From the NCBI RefSeq assembly GCF_002761755.1, contig NZ_PEOG01000011.1:1-64000 (forward strand): a stretch of DNA of 64,000 nt, given 5' to 3'. Positions 46,225 to 53,712 of this stretch are shown here, piece by piece (within the stretch, counting starts at the first letter, position 1; each line of letters begins with the position of its first letter). The position numbers and the translations under genes were made by a program. Under the pieces are notes generated by a model. That model searched no databases and was not told where the DNA came from. It saw only the letters and a list, made by a program, of their open reading frames with translations. This DNA is from Roseateles chitinivorans. GTDB taxonomy: Bacteria; Pseudomonadota; Gammaproteobacteria; Burkholderiales; Burkholderiaceae_C.

Positions 46225-47205
46225 TCAGGTCAAGGCGGCCGCGGCCGTCCTGAGGCGCTTCGCATAGGCTTCCCGCAGCGCGGGCGGCGACAGCACCTCG
46301 ACCTGCCCGGCATGACGCAACAGGTCCATCAGCAGCTCCGTCGCGTCGACGAACGGCAATTCCAACCGCCAGCGCCCGTCCGGCAGCCACTCGCTGCGCT
46401 GGGCGGGATGCCATTCCTCGCTCGAGACCCAGGCCGCGATCTGATCGCTGAAGATCACCGTCGCCCACTGGGGATCGCCGCCGGCGAAGATCCCATAGCC
46501 CTGGTCGAGCTCGCCCTCGAGCTCCTTGAGCGGCAGGCTGCGCGCGGCCTGTCCCTCGAGCACCGCGGCATCCTCCATCGCATCCAGTGCGAAGCGTCTC
46601 AACCCGTCGCTGGCATGGCACCACGCGTCCAGGTACCACGTGTTCCGGTAGTGCACCAGGCGCTGCGGTGACACTTCCCGGTCGCTCACTGCGCCGCCGC
46701 CGGGCCCCCGCTTGCGATACCGCAGCCGCAGTCGCAAGCGCTTCACGACGGCACTGCCGACGGTTTCGAAATGCTCGGACGGCACCCGGCGCCGCGCCGT
46801 CGAGATCAGCTTGATGCGCCGCGTCATCTCCTGCGCCTCGACCGCATCCCCTCCGAGCATGCCGGTGAGCTTGTCCAGCATCGGCTGCAGGTGCCGGCTC
46901 AGCAGGCCGTTCTCGTCGAGGCCGGCCATCATCTGATGCATGGTCAGCAGCGCGTGGAGCTCCTTCTCGCTGAACCAGACGCCCGGCAGTTCATGCCGCT
47001 GCCCGCGCCACTGCTCCCCGAAGCGATAGCCGTTCTCGGTGGCGTCGTACTCGATCGGGGCATCCATCCGCTCGCGCAGGTACTGCAGGTCGCGCTTGAG
47101 CGTCGCCGGCGACACCTCCAGCAGCTCACGCATCTCGGCGAAGCTGACGCAGCCGCGGCTGCGGATCAGCATCTCGATCTTGTAGAAGCGCTCGGTGCGA
47201 TCCAT
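46225..47205 (-). CDS. YafY-type WYL-domain transcriptional regulator
   Basis: 326 residues. N-terminal winged helix (MDRTERFYKIEMLIRSRGC, SFAEMRELLEVSPATLKRDL), WYL domain at about 135-225 (YRKRGPGGGAVSDREVSPQR, LVHYRNTWYLDAWCHASDGL) and a C-terminal WCX domain. The start at 47205 is the ATG before MDRTERFYK. WYL proteins sense nucleic acids or nucleotides, and many control stress or phage-defence genes. It is divergent from an HNH-like gene with a perfect palindrome between them, so autoregulation is likely. Confidence 0.9.
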   Translation of the reverse strand: MDRTERFYKIEMLIRSRGCVSFAEMRELLEVSPATLKRDLQYLRERMDAPIEYDATENGYRFGEQWRGQRHELPGVWFSEKELHALLTMHQMMAGLDENGLLSRHLQPMLDKLTGMLGGDAVEAQEMTRRIKLISTARRRVPSEHFETVGSAVVKRLRLRLRYRKRGPGGGAVSDREVSPQRLVHYRNTWYLDAWCHASDGLRRFALDAMEDAAVLEGQAARSLPLKELEGELDQGYGIFAGGDPQWATVIFSDQIAAWVSSEEWHPAQRSEWLPDGRWRLELPFVDATELLMDLLRHAGQVEVLSPPALREAYAKRLRTAAAALT

Positions 47206-47264
47206 GCAGATCCCTCCTGACAGGTTTGAGTAGATCAGCCACAACTTTCTGCTGACCGATCCTG

Positions 47265-47289
47265 GGGTGGCTCATTCTATGAGCCACCC
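47265..47289. promoter_or_regulatory. Perfect 10-bp inverted repeat between WYL regulator and HNH-like gene
   Basis: GGGTGGCTCA (47265-47274), spacer TTCTA, TGAGCCACCC (47280-47289). The arms are exact. There is no T-tract on either side, and it sits between divergent genes (60 bp from the WYL start, 76 bp from the other start), so it is an operator candidate for the WYL regulator and not a terminator. Confidence 0.72.
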
Positions 47290-47364
47290 GGATTGAATAC
47301 TTGATCCCAAGCCTGAAGCAGCACCCACAGGCCACCCGGTATCCAAGTCTTTAAGGAGCAGCTC

Positions 47365-48453
47365 ATGGTCGCCACGATCCACCGCAATGCCGACGACATC
47401 ACCCTCCAGCAACTGGTCCTGCCGATGACGGCGGCCGACACGCCGGAGGACAGGAAGGACGACGCTGGTGCATCGAGCCATGAGCGCGTCGGCTTCGAGC
47501 TGGGCTGGGACTATGCCCACCACGGCCTGACGCCGCCGGTCGAGCAGCTGTTCCGCCAGTCGCCGCTGCAGCAGGGATGGCAACTGGGGCGCTCGACCTT
47601 CGGCGCGCGCACGCTGAAGTCGCATCGGCACACGCAGCTGTGGCTGTCGCTGCGCCTGCACGCCTGGCAGCGCGGCCGCAGTTTCGAGACCCTGCTGGTC
47701 ACGCCCAACTACCTGCAGCAACTCGACACCAGCCATTGCCCGGTCAGCCGCCTGCCCTTCAGCGATGAAGCGGACCATCCGCAACGCCGCTCGATCGACC
47801 GGGTCCGGGACGATGCCGGCTACGCGGCCGGCAATCTGGCGCTGGTGAGCCACGCCGCCAATGTCGCGAAGCTGGACCGAGGCTGGCAGCAATGCTGGGC
47901 CGTGGGCCAGAGCCTGCGCCAGGGGCCGATGACGATGGCTGGCGGCCTGAATGCCGAAGCCTGGGAGCGCATGGCGATCCTGGCGAGCTTCGTCACGCCG
48001 ATGGCGCACGAGCTGGCCGCTCAACTGCCGATGCTGGTGCTGCCGCCGAATCGGCTGCGCCTGTTCAACCCGGTCCAGGCGCTGCAGGCGCTGGTGACGC
48101 GCCAGTTGGCAACGCCGGGCTGGAGCCAGCGCCTGACACGGCTGGAGGCGCTGATGGCCACACAGCAACGGGCGGATTTTTCGAGGTTCGTACTGGCGCT
48201 GGTGCCGCGGGTGCTGCGTTGCCAGTCGCTCACCGATCCGATGGAGATCCGCTGGGCCCTGGAAGACGCCTGGCGCGATCCGCTGTTGCAGAAACGCTGG
48301 ACGCATTTCGCGCAACAACTGACCCCCCAGCAGGCCGAGCAACTGGTGCAACGCGCCGCGAAGAAGCAGCTGAGCAATGTTCGCGTGCAGAGCCACGCGG
48401 CGCCGACCGACGGCTGGGCACTCGAGCGTCAGGGGTTCCGTGCTGCGGCATGA
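47365..48453 (+). CDS. Hypothetical protein with an HNH-like (treble-clef) segment
   Basis: 362 residues; AAGGAGCAGCTC precedes the ATG. Residues about 40-110 hold FELGWDYAHHGLTPPVEQLF and a basic stretch. Then HCPVSRLPF (about 124-132) and, 8 residues on, RRSIDRVRDDAGYAAGNLAL with VSHAANVAK: the S-x-DR-x5-GY-x2-GN-x-x-LVS-x-x-AN-x-x-K pattern of HNH endonucleases, with a preceding C-P-V-S-R-L where those proteins have C-x-x-T/S-G. The first catalytic His is not obvious. The C-terminal 180 residues are helical and unrecognised. The fold assignment is inference. Confidence 0.6.
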   Translation: MVATIHRNADDITLQQLVLPMTAADTPEDRKDDAGASSHERVGFELGWDYAHHGLTPPVEQLFRQSPLQQGWQLGRSTFGARTLKSHRHTQLWLSLRLHAWQRGRSFETLLVTPNYLQQLDTSHCPVSRLPFSDEADHPQRRSIDRVRDDAGYAAGNLALVSHAANVAKLDRGWQQCWAVGQSLRQGPMTMAGGLNAEAWERMAILASFVTPMAHELAAQLPMLVLPPNRLRLFNPVQALQALVTRQLATPGWSQRLTRLEALMATQQRADFSRFVLALVPRVLRCQSLTDPMEIRWALEDAWRDPLLQKRWTHFAQQLTPQQAEQLVQRAAKKQLSNVRVQSHAAPTDGWALERQGFRAAA

Positions 48454-48476
48454 GACGCTGCAGCTGAGGACGATCC

Positions 48477-48695
48477 TCAGCCCGGCAATCCGACGTGCAG
48501 CTTCTCCAAGCCGCCGTTCTGGTCCTGCAGCGCAACGTGATAGCCCCGCTCGATGAACCAGTGGGCCCAGTTGCGGGCGAGGGTCTTCTCCGGCAGCCAA
48601 GGGCCGGTGCGGTCGAGATGGACGCGATTGCCGCGGCGTTCATAGAACACCACGCGCCACATGTTGGCAGGGATGCGGTCTTGGAAGCTGGCCAT
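48477..48695 (-). CDS. Small conserved-looking protein
   Basis: 72 residues: MASFQDRIPANMWRVVFYER opens it, followed by strands and a helix (LARNWAHWFIERGYHVALQD). It has a compact, protein-like composition with no signal or membrane helix. Function unknown. Leftward, it ends just after the HNH-like gene and lies downstream of the PIN gene (15 bp), so it may be the third gene of the AbrB-PIN transcript. Confidence 0.65.
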   Translation of the reverse strand: MASFQDRIPANMWRVVFYERRGNRVHLDRTGPWLPEKTLARNWAHWFIERGYHVALQDQNGGLEKLHVGLPG

Positions 48696-48710
48696 ATGCG
48701 ACCGCGGAAT

Positions 48711-49193
48711 CTAGCAAAGCAGCGTGTCGCGTTGGGAGGGGGGCAACACCTGGAACCATGCCGACATCGCACGGAGCGTGCAGAGTTGCCGGGCGGCCTG
48801 GCTTCGACTGTTCGCAGACCATTCCGCGAGCACCGGATCGTCGCTCAACAGCAGTGACGCCTCGCCTTCCAACGCCAGCTCGACCAAGGCCTGCCTATCA
48901 GCCGGCACGCCCGCGAGGCGCAGTTGCCGCTGCGGTTTCACGACCTGCGCATACGGCAGGAAATCGGCCAGCAATTCCTGCTGCTGTGCCGCGGACAACC
49001 GGAGCTTGGGATAGGCCAACGCGCGCATCAGCGTCGACGCGAGTTGGGGACTGACCAGCGGGCGCAGCACACCCTGCTGCCAGGCGCGGCGCAGGCCCAG
49101 CGATTCGCCGCCGGACCTCAGCAAGGCGCTCAGGATCAGCACCGGATCGACGACGACGAGCGTCGGCGCCGCCGGCTTCGATCGGCGGCTCAT
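48711..49193 (-). CDS. PIN-domain toxin (PIN_3 type, predicted RNase)
   Basis: 160 residues. VVVDPVLILSALLRSGG is the opening strand with the first acidic metal ligand, LRPLVSPQLASTLMRALAYP and KLRLSAAQQQELLADFL are the middle helices, and LALEGEASLLLSDDPVLAEW carries the late Asp pair where family members have TGD. It would cleave RNA when freed from its antitoxin. It overlaps the antitoxin stop by four bases (49190-49193), the usual toxin-second order. Confidence 0.85.
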   Translation of the reverse strand: MSRRSKPAAPTLVVVDPVLILSALLRSGGESLGLRRAWQQGVLRPLVSPQLASTLMRALAYPKLRLSAAQQQELLADFLPYAQVVKPQRQLRLAGVPADRQALVELALEGEASLLLSDDPVLAEWSANSRSQAARQLCTLRAMSAWFQVLPPSQRDTLLC

Positions 49194-49579
49194 GCGGACT
49201 TGCGCGTCGTCTTGCCGGCGGCCTTGGTCGCCGTCGCTGGCTTCACGGCTTTCGCCGGCTTCTTCACCTTGGAGACGGCCTCGGCCACCCGCGCCCCGCG
49301 CTGGCGTACGGACGAGGTCGCCGCAATCACCTTCGCGGTCCCTTTCGCGGCCGGCCTGGCCGCCTTGGACGCGAAAGCGATCGCCTGGGCGACCACCTCG
49401 TCACCGAGTTCGAGTTCCGCCAGCTTCGCACGCACCGCATCGCCGCGCTGGATGCGCACCGGCGTCAGCAGCACCTGACCGGCCTGCAGCTGTACCTCGA
49501 AGTACTGCACAGGACCGAGCTTCTCGGTGACGCTTTTCGGCAGGGTGAGCTGGTTCTTGGACGTCAGCTTCGCCAGCAC
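49190..49579 (-). CDS. AbrB/MazE-type antitoxin with a Lys/Ala-rich C-terminal tail
   Basis: 129 residues. Residues 1-50 are a swapped-hairpin AbrB domain (LAKLTSKNQLTLPKSVTEKL, VQYFEVQLQAGQVLLTPVRI), followed by the usual AVRAKLAEL helix that normally ends the protein. Here another about 55 residues follow, nearly all Ala, Lys, Thr, Val and Arg (KKPAKAVKPATATKAAGKTT), resembling a histone-H1-like tail. It neutralises the PIN toxin and represses the operon. The tail is unusual for the family and may add DNA affinity or a degradation signal. Confidence 0.85.
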   Translation of the reverse strand: MLAKLTSKNQLTLPKSVTEKLGPVQYFEVQLQAGQVLLTPVRIQRGDAVRAKLAELELGDEVVAQAIAFASKAARPAAKGTAKVIAATSSVRQRGARVAEAVSKVKKPAKAVKPATATKAAGKTTRKSA

Positions 49580-49582
49580 GGC

Positions 49583-50101
49583 TCAGACCAGCGAGCGTTG
49601 CAGGCGCAGTTGTTCCAGCGGCTTGCCCTCGACGTCGACCGCCTTGGCGCTGTCCGCCTCGGCGCGGAAGCCGGCGATCTCGAAAAAGCGCATCGCGCGC
49701 TCGTTGTTCTTGTAGGTCCAGAGCGTGACGCGGGTGCAGCCCTCTTCCTGGAGACCTTCCTGCGCGGCCTCGACCAGCGCCTGACCGACGCCCTTGTCCC
49801 AATGGGACGGCGCCGCGTACATGGCCCAGATCTCGCCGGTCGTCGACGGCGTGCCCTTGTCGCGCGAACGGTCGAAGCCGACGAAGCCCATCACCTCGTT
49901 GTCCAGGTGCGCGACCAGCACCTGCGGTTCGCACATGTTGATGGCCTCGCGCCAGTAGGCCTGGCGCTGGGCGACGGACAACCCGTTGAGGGCGGTGTCG
50001 GGCCAGAACGCCTTGTATGCGTCCTGAGCGGAACTCACCTGGATCTGGGCGATGGCCTTGGCATCACGCAGCGTGGCCGGGCGAATCTGAATACTCGACA
50101 T
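49583..50101 (-). CDS. GNAT-family N-acetyltransferase
   Basis: 172 residues from MSSIQIRPATLRDAKAIAQI. The GNAT landmarks IWAMYAAPSHWDKGVGQALV (acetyl-CoA loop W-D-K-G-V-G) and VTLWTYKNNERAMRFFEIAG are present. A single cytosolic acetyltransferase, substrate unknown. It ends three bases before the antitoxin start, so the antitoxin-toxin pair could be read through from it. Confidence 0.88.
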   Translation of the reverse strand: MSSIQIRPATLRDAKAIAQIQVSSAQDAYKAFWPDTALNGLSVAQRQAYWREAINMCEPQVLVAHLDNEVMGFVGFDRSRDKGTPSTTGEIWAMYAAPSHWDKGVGQALVEAAQEGLQEEGCTRVTLWTYKNNERAMRFFEIAGFRAEADSAKAVDVEGKPLEQLRLQRSLV

Positions 50102-50253
50102 ACCTTGAGAACAAACGCAATTCAGGAAAGGGCGGGATTGTCCCAGCCAATGCGGCGAAACGGGCACCTTGACAGCAAATGTTTTGCTGACCCTCGATCA
50201 CCCGAACGCGGCATCGCCAGGACGATGCGCCTGAAGTTCACGACATTCGAACT

Positions 50254-50916
50254 TCAGACCAGCGAGGCCTGCAGATGCCGGCGGAAATCCCGCGCGAAGC
50301 CGGTTGCCGCCTTGTGCCACTGCGGCCGCGCGACGGCTTGCAAGCGCAGCAGCAACTCATGCTCGACGGACAACTCGCCGAGAAACTCGGCAAGTTCGGT
50401 GCCGATGTCGCGCTGCATCCGCTGCACGAGTTGCGCCGTCGTCATCGCATCGGCGAGCGCTCGGTGCGCGCGGCCGTTGTCGGGCAGGCAGTGGTACTTG
50501 GCCAGGGTGCCGAGCTTGCAGTTCGGCGACTCGGGATAGAGCCGCCGAGCCAGTTTCACGGTACAGGCGAATTCCGGCGCGATGCGAGGCGCCGCATCGG
50601 CGCGATCCAGCTCGTGCAGCCAGAAGCCTCGGTCGAAACCCGCGTTGTGCGCGACGAAGCCGCAGCCGGCGGTGAACTCGGCGACTTCGCGCATGACGCG
50701 CGCCGCGTCCGGAGCATCCTCCAGCATCTCGTTGCTGATGCCGGTGAGGCGCTCGATCATCGGCGGGATCCAGGCGCCGGTGTTCATCAGGCTCTGGTAC
50801 TGGCCGGCGATCTCGCCGTCGCGCAGCAGCACGATGCCGATTTCGGTGGCTCGCCCCCCGCCCTGCGGCGAATTGCCGGTGGTCTCGAAGTCGATGACGG
50901 CGATCGTGCGTTTCAT
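50254..50916 (-). CDS. DnaQ-like 3'-5' exonuclease (DEDDh)
   Basis: 220 residues. ExoI TIAVIDFETTGNSPQGGGRA (D-x-E), ExoII VAHNAGFDRGFWLHE, ExoIII GRAHRALADAMTTAQLVQRM (H-x4-D): a complete DEDDh nuclease. It resembles the DNA polymerase III epsilon family, but there is no polymerase-binding tail, so it is more likely a stand-alone exonuclease such as the RNase T/ExoX type. It overlaps the MazG-like gene by four bases (50913-50916) and is co-transcribed with it, which fits a nucleotide-quality role. Confidence 0.9.
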   Translation of the reverse strand: MKRTIAVIDFETTGNSPQGGGRATEIGIVLLRDGEIAGQYQSLMNTGAWIPPMIERLTGISNEMLEDAPDAARVMREVAEFTAGCGFVAHNAGFDRGFWLHELDRADAAPRIAPEFACTVKLARRLYPESPNCKLGTLAKYHCLPDNGRAHRALADAMTTAQLVQRMQRDIGTELAEFLGELSVEHELLLRLQAVARPQWHKAATGFARDFRRHLQASLV

Positions 50917-51227
50917 GCGGTCGGTGCGGGGTACTTCTTCGCGTTCATCTCGATCTTTCGGTCGACCGCTGCAGGCAGGTCGATGCCGGCACGGTCCGCG
51001 ATCTGCAGCAGGTACATCAGCACGTCGGCCACTTCCTCGCCGAGGTGACGGTGCTCGTCGGGCGACAACTGCCGCGATTCCTCGGCCGTCTTCCACTGGA
51101 AGATCTCCACGAGCTCGGCCGACTCCACCACCAGCGCCATGGCCAGGTTCTTTGGCGTGAGGTACGGATCCCAGTCGCGGGCTGCGGCGAAATCGCGCAG
51201 CCGTCGTTGCAGGTCGGCAATGTCCAT
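50913..51227 (-). CDS. MazG-like NTP pyrophosphohydrolase (RS21-C6/dCTPase type)
   Basis: 104 residues. The metal-binding helices are present: MALVVESAELVEIFQWKTAE (E-x2-E-x2-E) and LGEEVADVLMYLLQIADRAG (E-E-x2-D). This single-domain all-alpha NTPase hydrolyses non-canonical or excess (d)NTPs to monophosphates. Promoter side faces the origin-like element at 51336-51540. Leftward transcription runs away from that element. Confidence 0.88.
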   Translation of the reverse strand: MDIADLQRRLRDFAAARDWDPYLTPKNLAMALVVESAELVEIFQWKTAEESRQLSPDEHRHLGEEVADVLMYLLQIADRAGIDLPAAVDRKIEMNAKKYPAPTA

Positions 51228-51335
51228 GGGTCGGCAGTGTGCAAGCCCGGCGGCGCAGGCTCAAGCCACCTGTGCGCAGGAAGCGCCACAGAGCAACGCC
51301 GGGACGAAATTTCCTGCCTCTCTTTTCAACATCAA

Positions 51336-51540
51336 GGTTTTATATATCTCTCTGGTCGTCTTAGTAGAGGACCCCTGTTTCTGTGGACAAGTCAGGATTC
51401 GCCTTGAAAACCAAGGACTTGCCCTTCTCACAACCTTGTGCGCGGAAGGCCTGCTTGGCATTGCATGGACCGACAACAAGATCGGATGCAAGGCCTCCGC
51501 TGTGGAGAACCACCTGGTTGCCAGAAAGTTTTCCACAGCG
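51336..51540. other. Origin-like element A (AT-rich + TAG motifs + DnaA-type boxes)
   Basis: Inside a 392-bp gene-free gap. Order left to right: AT-rich TTTTATATATC (51337-51347), TCTCTGGTCGTCTTAGTAG (51349-51367), a short GC stretch, TGTGGACAA (51382-51390), then CAAGGACTTGCC (51412-51423), CAACAAG (51474-51480), TGTGGAGAA (51501-51509) and TTTTCCACA (51529-51537), which fits the relaxed DnaA box TTWTNCACA. The layout AT-rich unwinding region, TAG trinucleotides, GC linker, DnaA box is that of bacterial origins (E. coli oriC left edge; DnaA-trio module). Element B at 53399-53630 is its partner copy. dnaA is not in the window, so this remains a candidate. Confidence 0.6.
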
Positions 51541-51619
51541 TTGTTGGCTTTACAGCCTGACCTCGATTGCGCTAGCGCGAGCCGACCTGGGGACAACCGC
51601 CGCAGGTCGCGGCGTCGCA

Positions 51620-52267
51620 TCAATCGATCCCCACCACCTTGTGCATCTGGATCGACAGCTTCCATTGCGGATGCGCCATGCAATACGCAATGGCCTCGCG
51701 GGTGTTCTGCTTCTGCAGGATCGAGTCCATCGGCTGCAGGAAGAAGTGGTCGAAGTCCAGGCCGGCAAAGCGCTCGGGCAAGGCCAGCGGCTGTGGATAA
51801 ACCAGCTTCAACTCATTGCCCCGGGTCAGCACCAGTTCCGCATCGGCCTTGGGGCTGACGCAGATCCAGTCCAGGCCTTCGGGCGCGGGCTGGGTGCCGT
51901 TGGTCTCGACCGCGATCTCGAAACCGAAGGCCTTCAGCGCGGTGACGAGCGGCCCGTCGAGCTGCAGCAGCGGCTCGCCGCCGGTGCAGACGACATAGGG
52001 CGTGCCGGTCTTGCGGCCGCTCTCGTCCTTGGGCCACTTGGCATCGATCGCCTCCGCGAGTGCATCGGCTGAAGCGAACTTGCCGCCGCCCTGCCCGTCG
52101 GTGCCGACGAACTCGGTGTCGCAGAAGGTGCAGACGGCCTTGTCGCGGTCCTGCTCGCGGCCCGTCCACAGGTTGCAACCGGCGAAGCGGCAGAACACGG
52201 CCGCGCGGCCGGCCTGGGCACCCTCGCCTTGCAGCGTGTAGAACATTTCCTTGACGGCGTAGGTCAT
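51620..52267 (-). CDS. queE: 7-carboxy-7-deazaguanine synthase (radical SAM)
   Basis: 215 residues. MTYAVKEMFYTLQGEGAQAG opens with the family Y-T-x-Q-G-E-G. The cluster-binding cysteines lie in CRFAGCNLWTG and, after a QueE-specific insertion, AVCTFCDTEF; VVCTGGEPLLQLDG and WICVSPKADAELVL follow. It converts 6-carboxytetrahydropterin to CDG for queuosine synthesis. It overlaps queD by four bases (52264-52267). A perfect DnaA box lies inside the gene at 51792-51800 (TGTGGATAA). Confidence 0.95.
   Translation of the reverse strand: MTYAVKEMFYTLQGEGAQAGRAAVFCRFAGCNLWTGREQDRDKAVCTFCDTEFVGTDGQGGGKFASADALAEAIDAKWPKDESGRKTGTPYVVCTGGEPLLQLDGPLVTALKAFGFEIAVETNGTQPAPEGLDWICVSPKADAELVLTRGNELKLVYPQPLALPERFAGLDFDHFFLQPMDSILQKQNTREAIAYCMAHPQWKLSIQMHKVVGID
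51792..51800 (-). promoter_or_regulatory. Perfect DnaA box inside queE
   Basis: TGTGGATAA, the complement of TTATCCACA. It lies between the two origin-like elements, 250 bp from element A. It could be a third DnaA anchor of a bipartite origin or chance; it also encodes ordinary QueE residues (VYPQP region). Confidence 0.55.
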
Positions 52268-53376
52268 ACCGGGATCAGCTCCTCGAACGGACCGTGGCTG
52301 ACGATGACGCCGCTGCCGCGGGTCTCGTAAAGGTCGACCCGCTCCAGCGGCGGCAACTGGGCCTTGGCCTGGCGCAGCACCCATGCGGCCAGGCTGGCCG
52401 TGTCGGCGTCCGGCAATCCGGCCAGCTCATGCAGCGGATGGTGGTCCATGGCCTTGAAGATGGGATCGAACAGCAGCTTCACGTCGCTGAAGTCCATCGC
52501 CCAGCCGAAGACTTCGTCCAGCGCGGCACTCAGATGCAGTCGCAGCGTGAAGGTGTGGCCGTGGATGCCGGCCAGCGGATGGTCCGCCGGCGCCCGGTTC
52601 AGCTTGACGGCGCTGTCGAGGGTGAACTCCTTCCAGATCCGGTAGCGCTCGCCGTCGAAGTTGGCGCCGCTGGAGCCGGTCTCGTACACCGTCACCCAGC
52701 TCAACTCCGGCAACTGCGGCTTCAGCCGTTCCCAGAGCCACGACGAGATCAGCTCGCTGGTCGGATTGGACAGGCCTTCGATCTCGTTGAGGCACCGGTA
52801 GTTCAGCTGCGCGTGGAACGGTGCCCAGAGCTCGTCGAGGTGGTCGTAGTCGATGCTCAGGTCGCGTTCGCCGAGGTCCTGGTTGGCATGCAGGATCAAC
52901 TCGAAGCCATGGCCATGCATACGACCGCACTTGTGGCCCATCGGGACATTGGGCAACTGGTGCGCGGCCTGAAAGCGATAGCGGCGCCAGACATGGGCGT
53001 GGCCGTTGGCATCCAGGTCGACGCCGGAGTTCGAGGTGCTCTGGATGCCGACCTGGGTGATGCCGGGGACCTGGAATTCGGATTCGAGGCGCTGGCGGAT
53101 CCAGCGGGCGATGTTCTCGTCGGTCGGCTGCGGAATGTGCGCGTTCAGCAGCGCATGGTCGAGCGGGGCGATGCAGCGCTCGAGGCAGTCGCGCAGGGCG
53201 CTGACCTCACCGCCGGGAAATGGCGCCCAACCGGCGGGCAGTTCGGCACGGACCGTGGCCAGGTAGCTGTGGCCGTGCAGGCCGCGCGAGCGATGCCCGG
53301 CGGGCAGCGCGTCGATCTGGCAGGCCGACTCGAAGCCTGCCGAAGCGGTGACAAGGGAAGCAGGAAAAGCAGACAT
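52264..53376 (-). CDS. queD: 6-carboxytetrahydropterin synthase, three T-fold domains in tandem
   Basis: 370 residues, about three times the E. coli QueD length. Domain 1 (10-125): FESACQIDALPAGHRSRGLHGHSY; domain 2 (130-250): RFQAAHQLPNVPMGHKCGRMHGHGFELIL; domain 3 (250-370): FTLDSAVKLN then GIHGHTFTLRLHL. Only domain 2 has the full zinc triad (A-A-H plus H-G-H) and the catalytic Cys (HKCGRMHGH). In domain 1 the first His is Cys and in domain 3 it is Val, so these two look structural. The enzyme makes 6-carboxytetrahydropterin for queuosine. First gene of queD-queE; its promoter region overlaps origin-like element B. Confidence 0.9.
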   Translation of the reverse strand: MSAFPASLVTASAGFESACQIDALPAGHRSRGLHGHSYLATVRAELPAGWAPFPGGEVSALRDCLERCIAPLDHALLNAHIPQPTDENIARWIRQRLESEFQVPGITQVGIQSTSNSGVDLDANGHAHVWRRYRFQAAHQLPNVPMGHKCGRMHGHGFELILHANQDLGERDLSIDYDHLDELWAPFHAQLNYRCLNEIEGLSNPTSELISSWLWERLKPQLPELSWVTVYETGSSGANFDGERYRIWKEFTLDSAVKLNRAPADHPLAGIHGHTFTLRLHLSAALDEVFGWAMDFSDVKLLFDPIFKAMDHHPLHELAGLPDADTASLAAWVLRQAKAQLPPLERVDLYETRGSGVIVSHGPFEELIPV

Positions 53377-53398
53377 CCTGAGAGTGTGACATGCCGGG

Positions 53399-53630
53399 TT
53401 TTCTTATCTCCTTGTGTTGAATATCTCTTTGGTCGTATTGGTAGGTGTTGGAGGGTTTCTGTGGACAACCACCGTTTCCTGTGGCCCGACAAGGACTTGC
53501 CGACGGAGCAACGGTGTGGGCCGGACCCGGGCAACGACGGGATGGCGAGACAACAAGTTCCGGCGCCGCCGCGCCGGTGTGGACAAGCATCGAGTTGTTC
53601 AACACCCGTCCCCAGGGTTGTGCACAGCCC
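53399..53630. other. Origin-like element B (partner copy of element A)
   Basis: Upstream of queD in a 336-bp gap. AT-rich TTTTCTTATCTC (53399-53410) and GAATATC, then TCTTTGGTCGTATTGGTAG (53426-53444), GC linker, TGTGGACAA (53460-53468), CAAGGACTTGCC (53490-53501), CAACAAG (53551-53557), TGTGGACAA (53578-53586), TTGTGCACA (53618-53626). Measured from the first box the blocks lie at +30, +91, +118 and +158; in element A they lie at +30, +92, +119 and +147. Same orientation as A. The copies share a 14-mer (GTTTCTGTGGACAA) and many shorter blocks but are clearly diverged. Confidence 0.6.
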
Positions 53631-53660
53631 GCCCTCCAGACCAATCCGCCCCTGCGGACG

Positions 53661-53685
53661 AAAAAAAGCCCCGCGATGGCGGGGC
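53661..53685 (-). terminator. Rho-independent terminator of the S1/P1 nuclease gene
   Basis: Read on the minus strand: GC-rich stem formed by GCCCCGC (53668-53674) and GCGGGGC (53679-53685) with a GATG loop, followed by seven U (A-tract 53661-53667). It lies 28 bp beyond the stop of the leftward nuclease gene and shields element B from read-through. Confidence 0.93.
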
Positions 53686-53712
53686 GCCTTGAGTGAGGCC
53701 GGCTTCAACGCC

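Noticed and set aside
51228..51619. preQ1 riboswitch for the queDE operon
   Set aside because: Element A is downstream of queE, not upstream, and neither element shows the preQ1 pattern of a C-rich loop pairing with an A-rich tail. The shared features fit DnaA-box arrays better.
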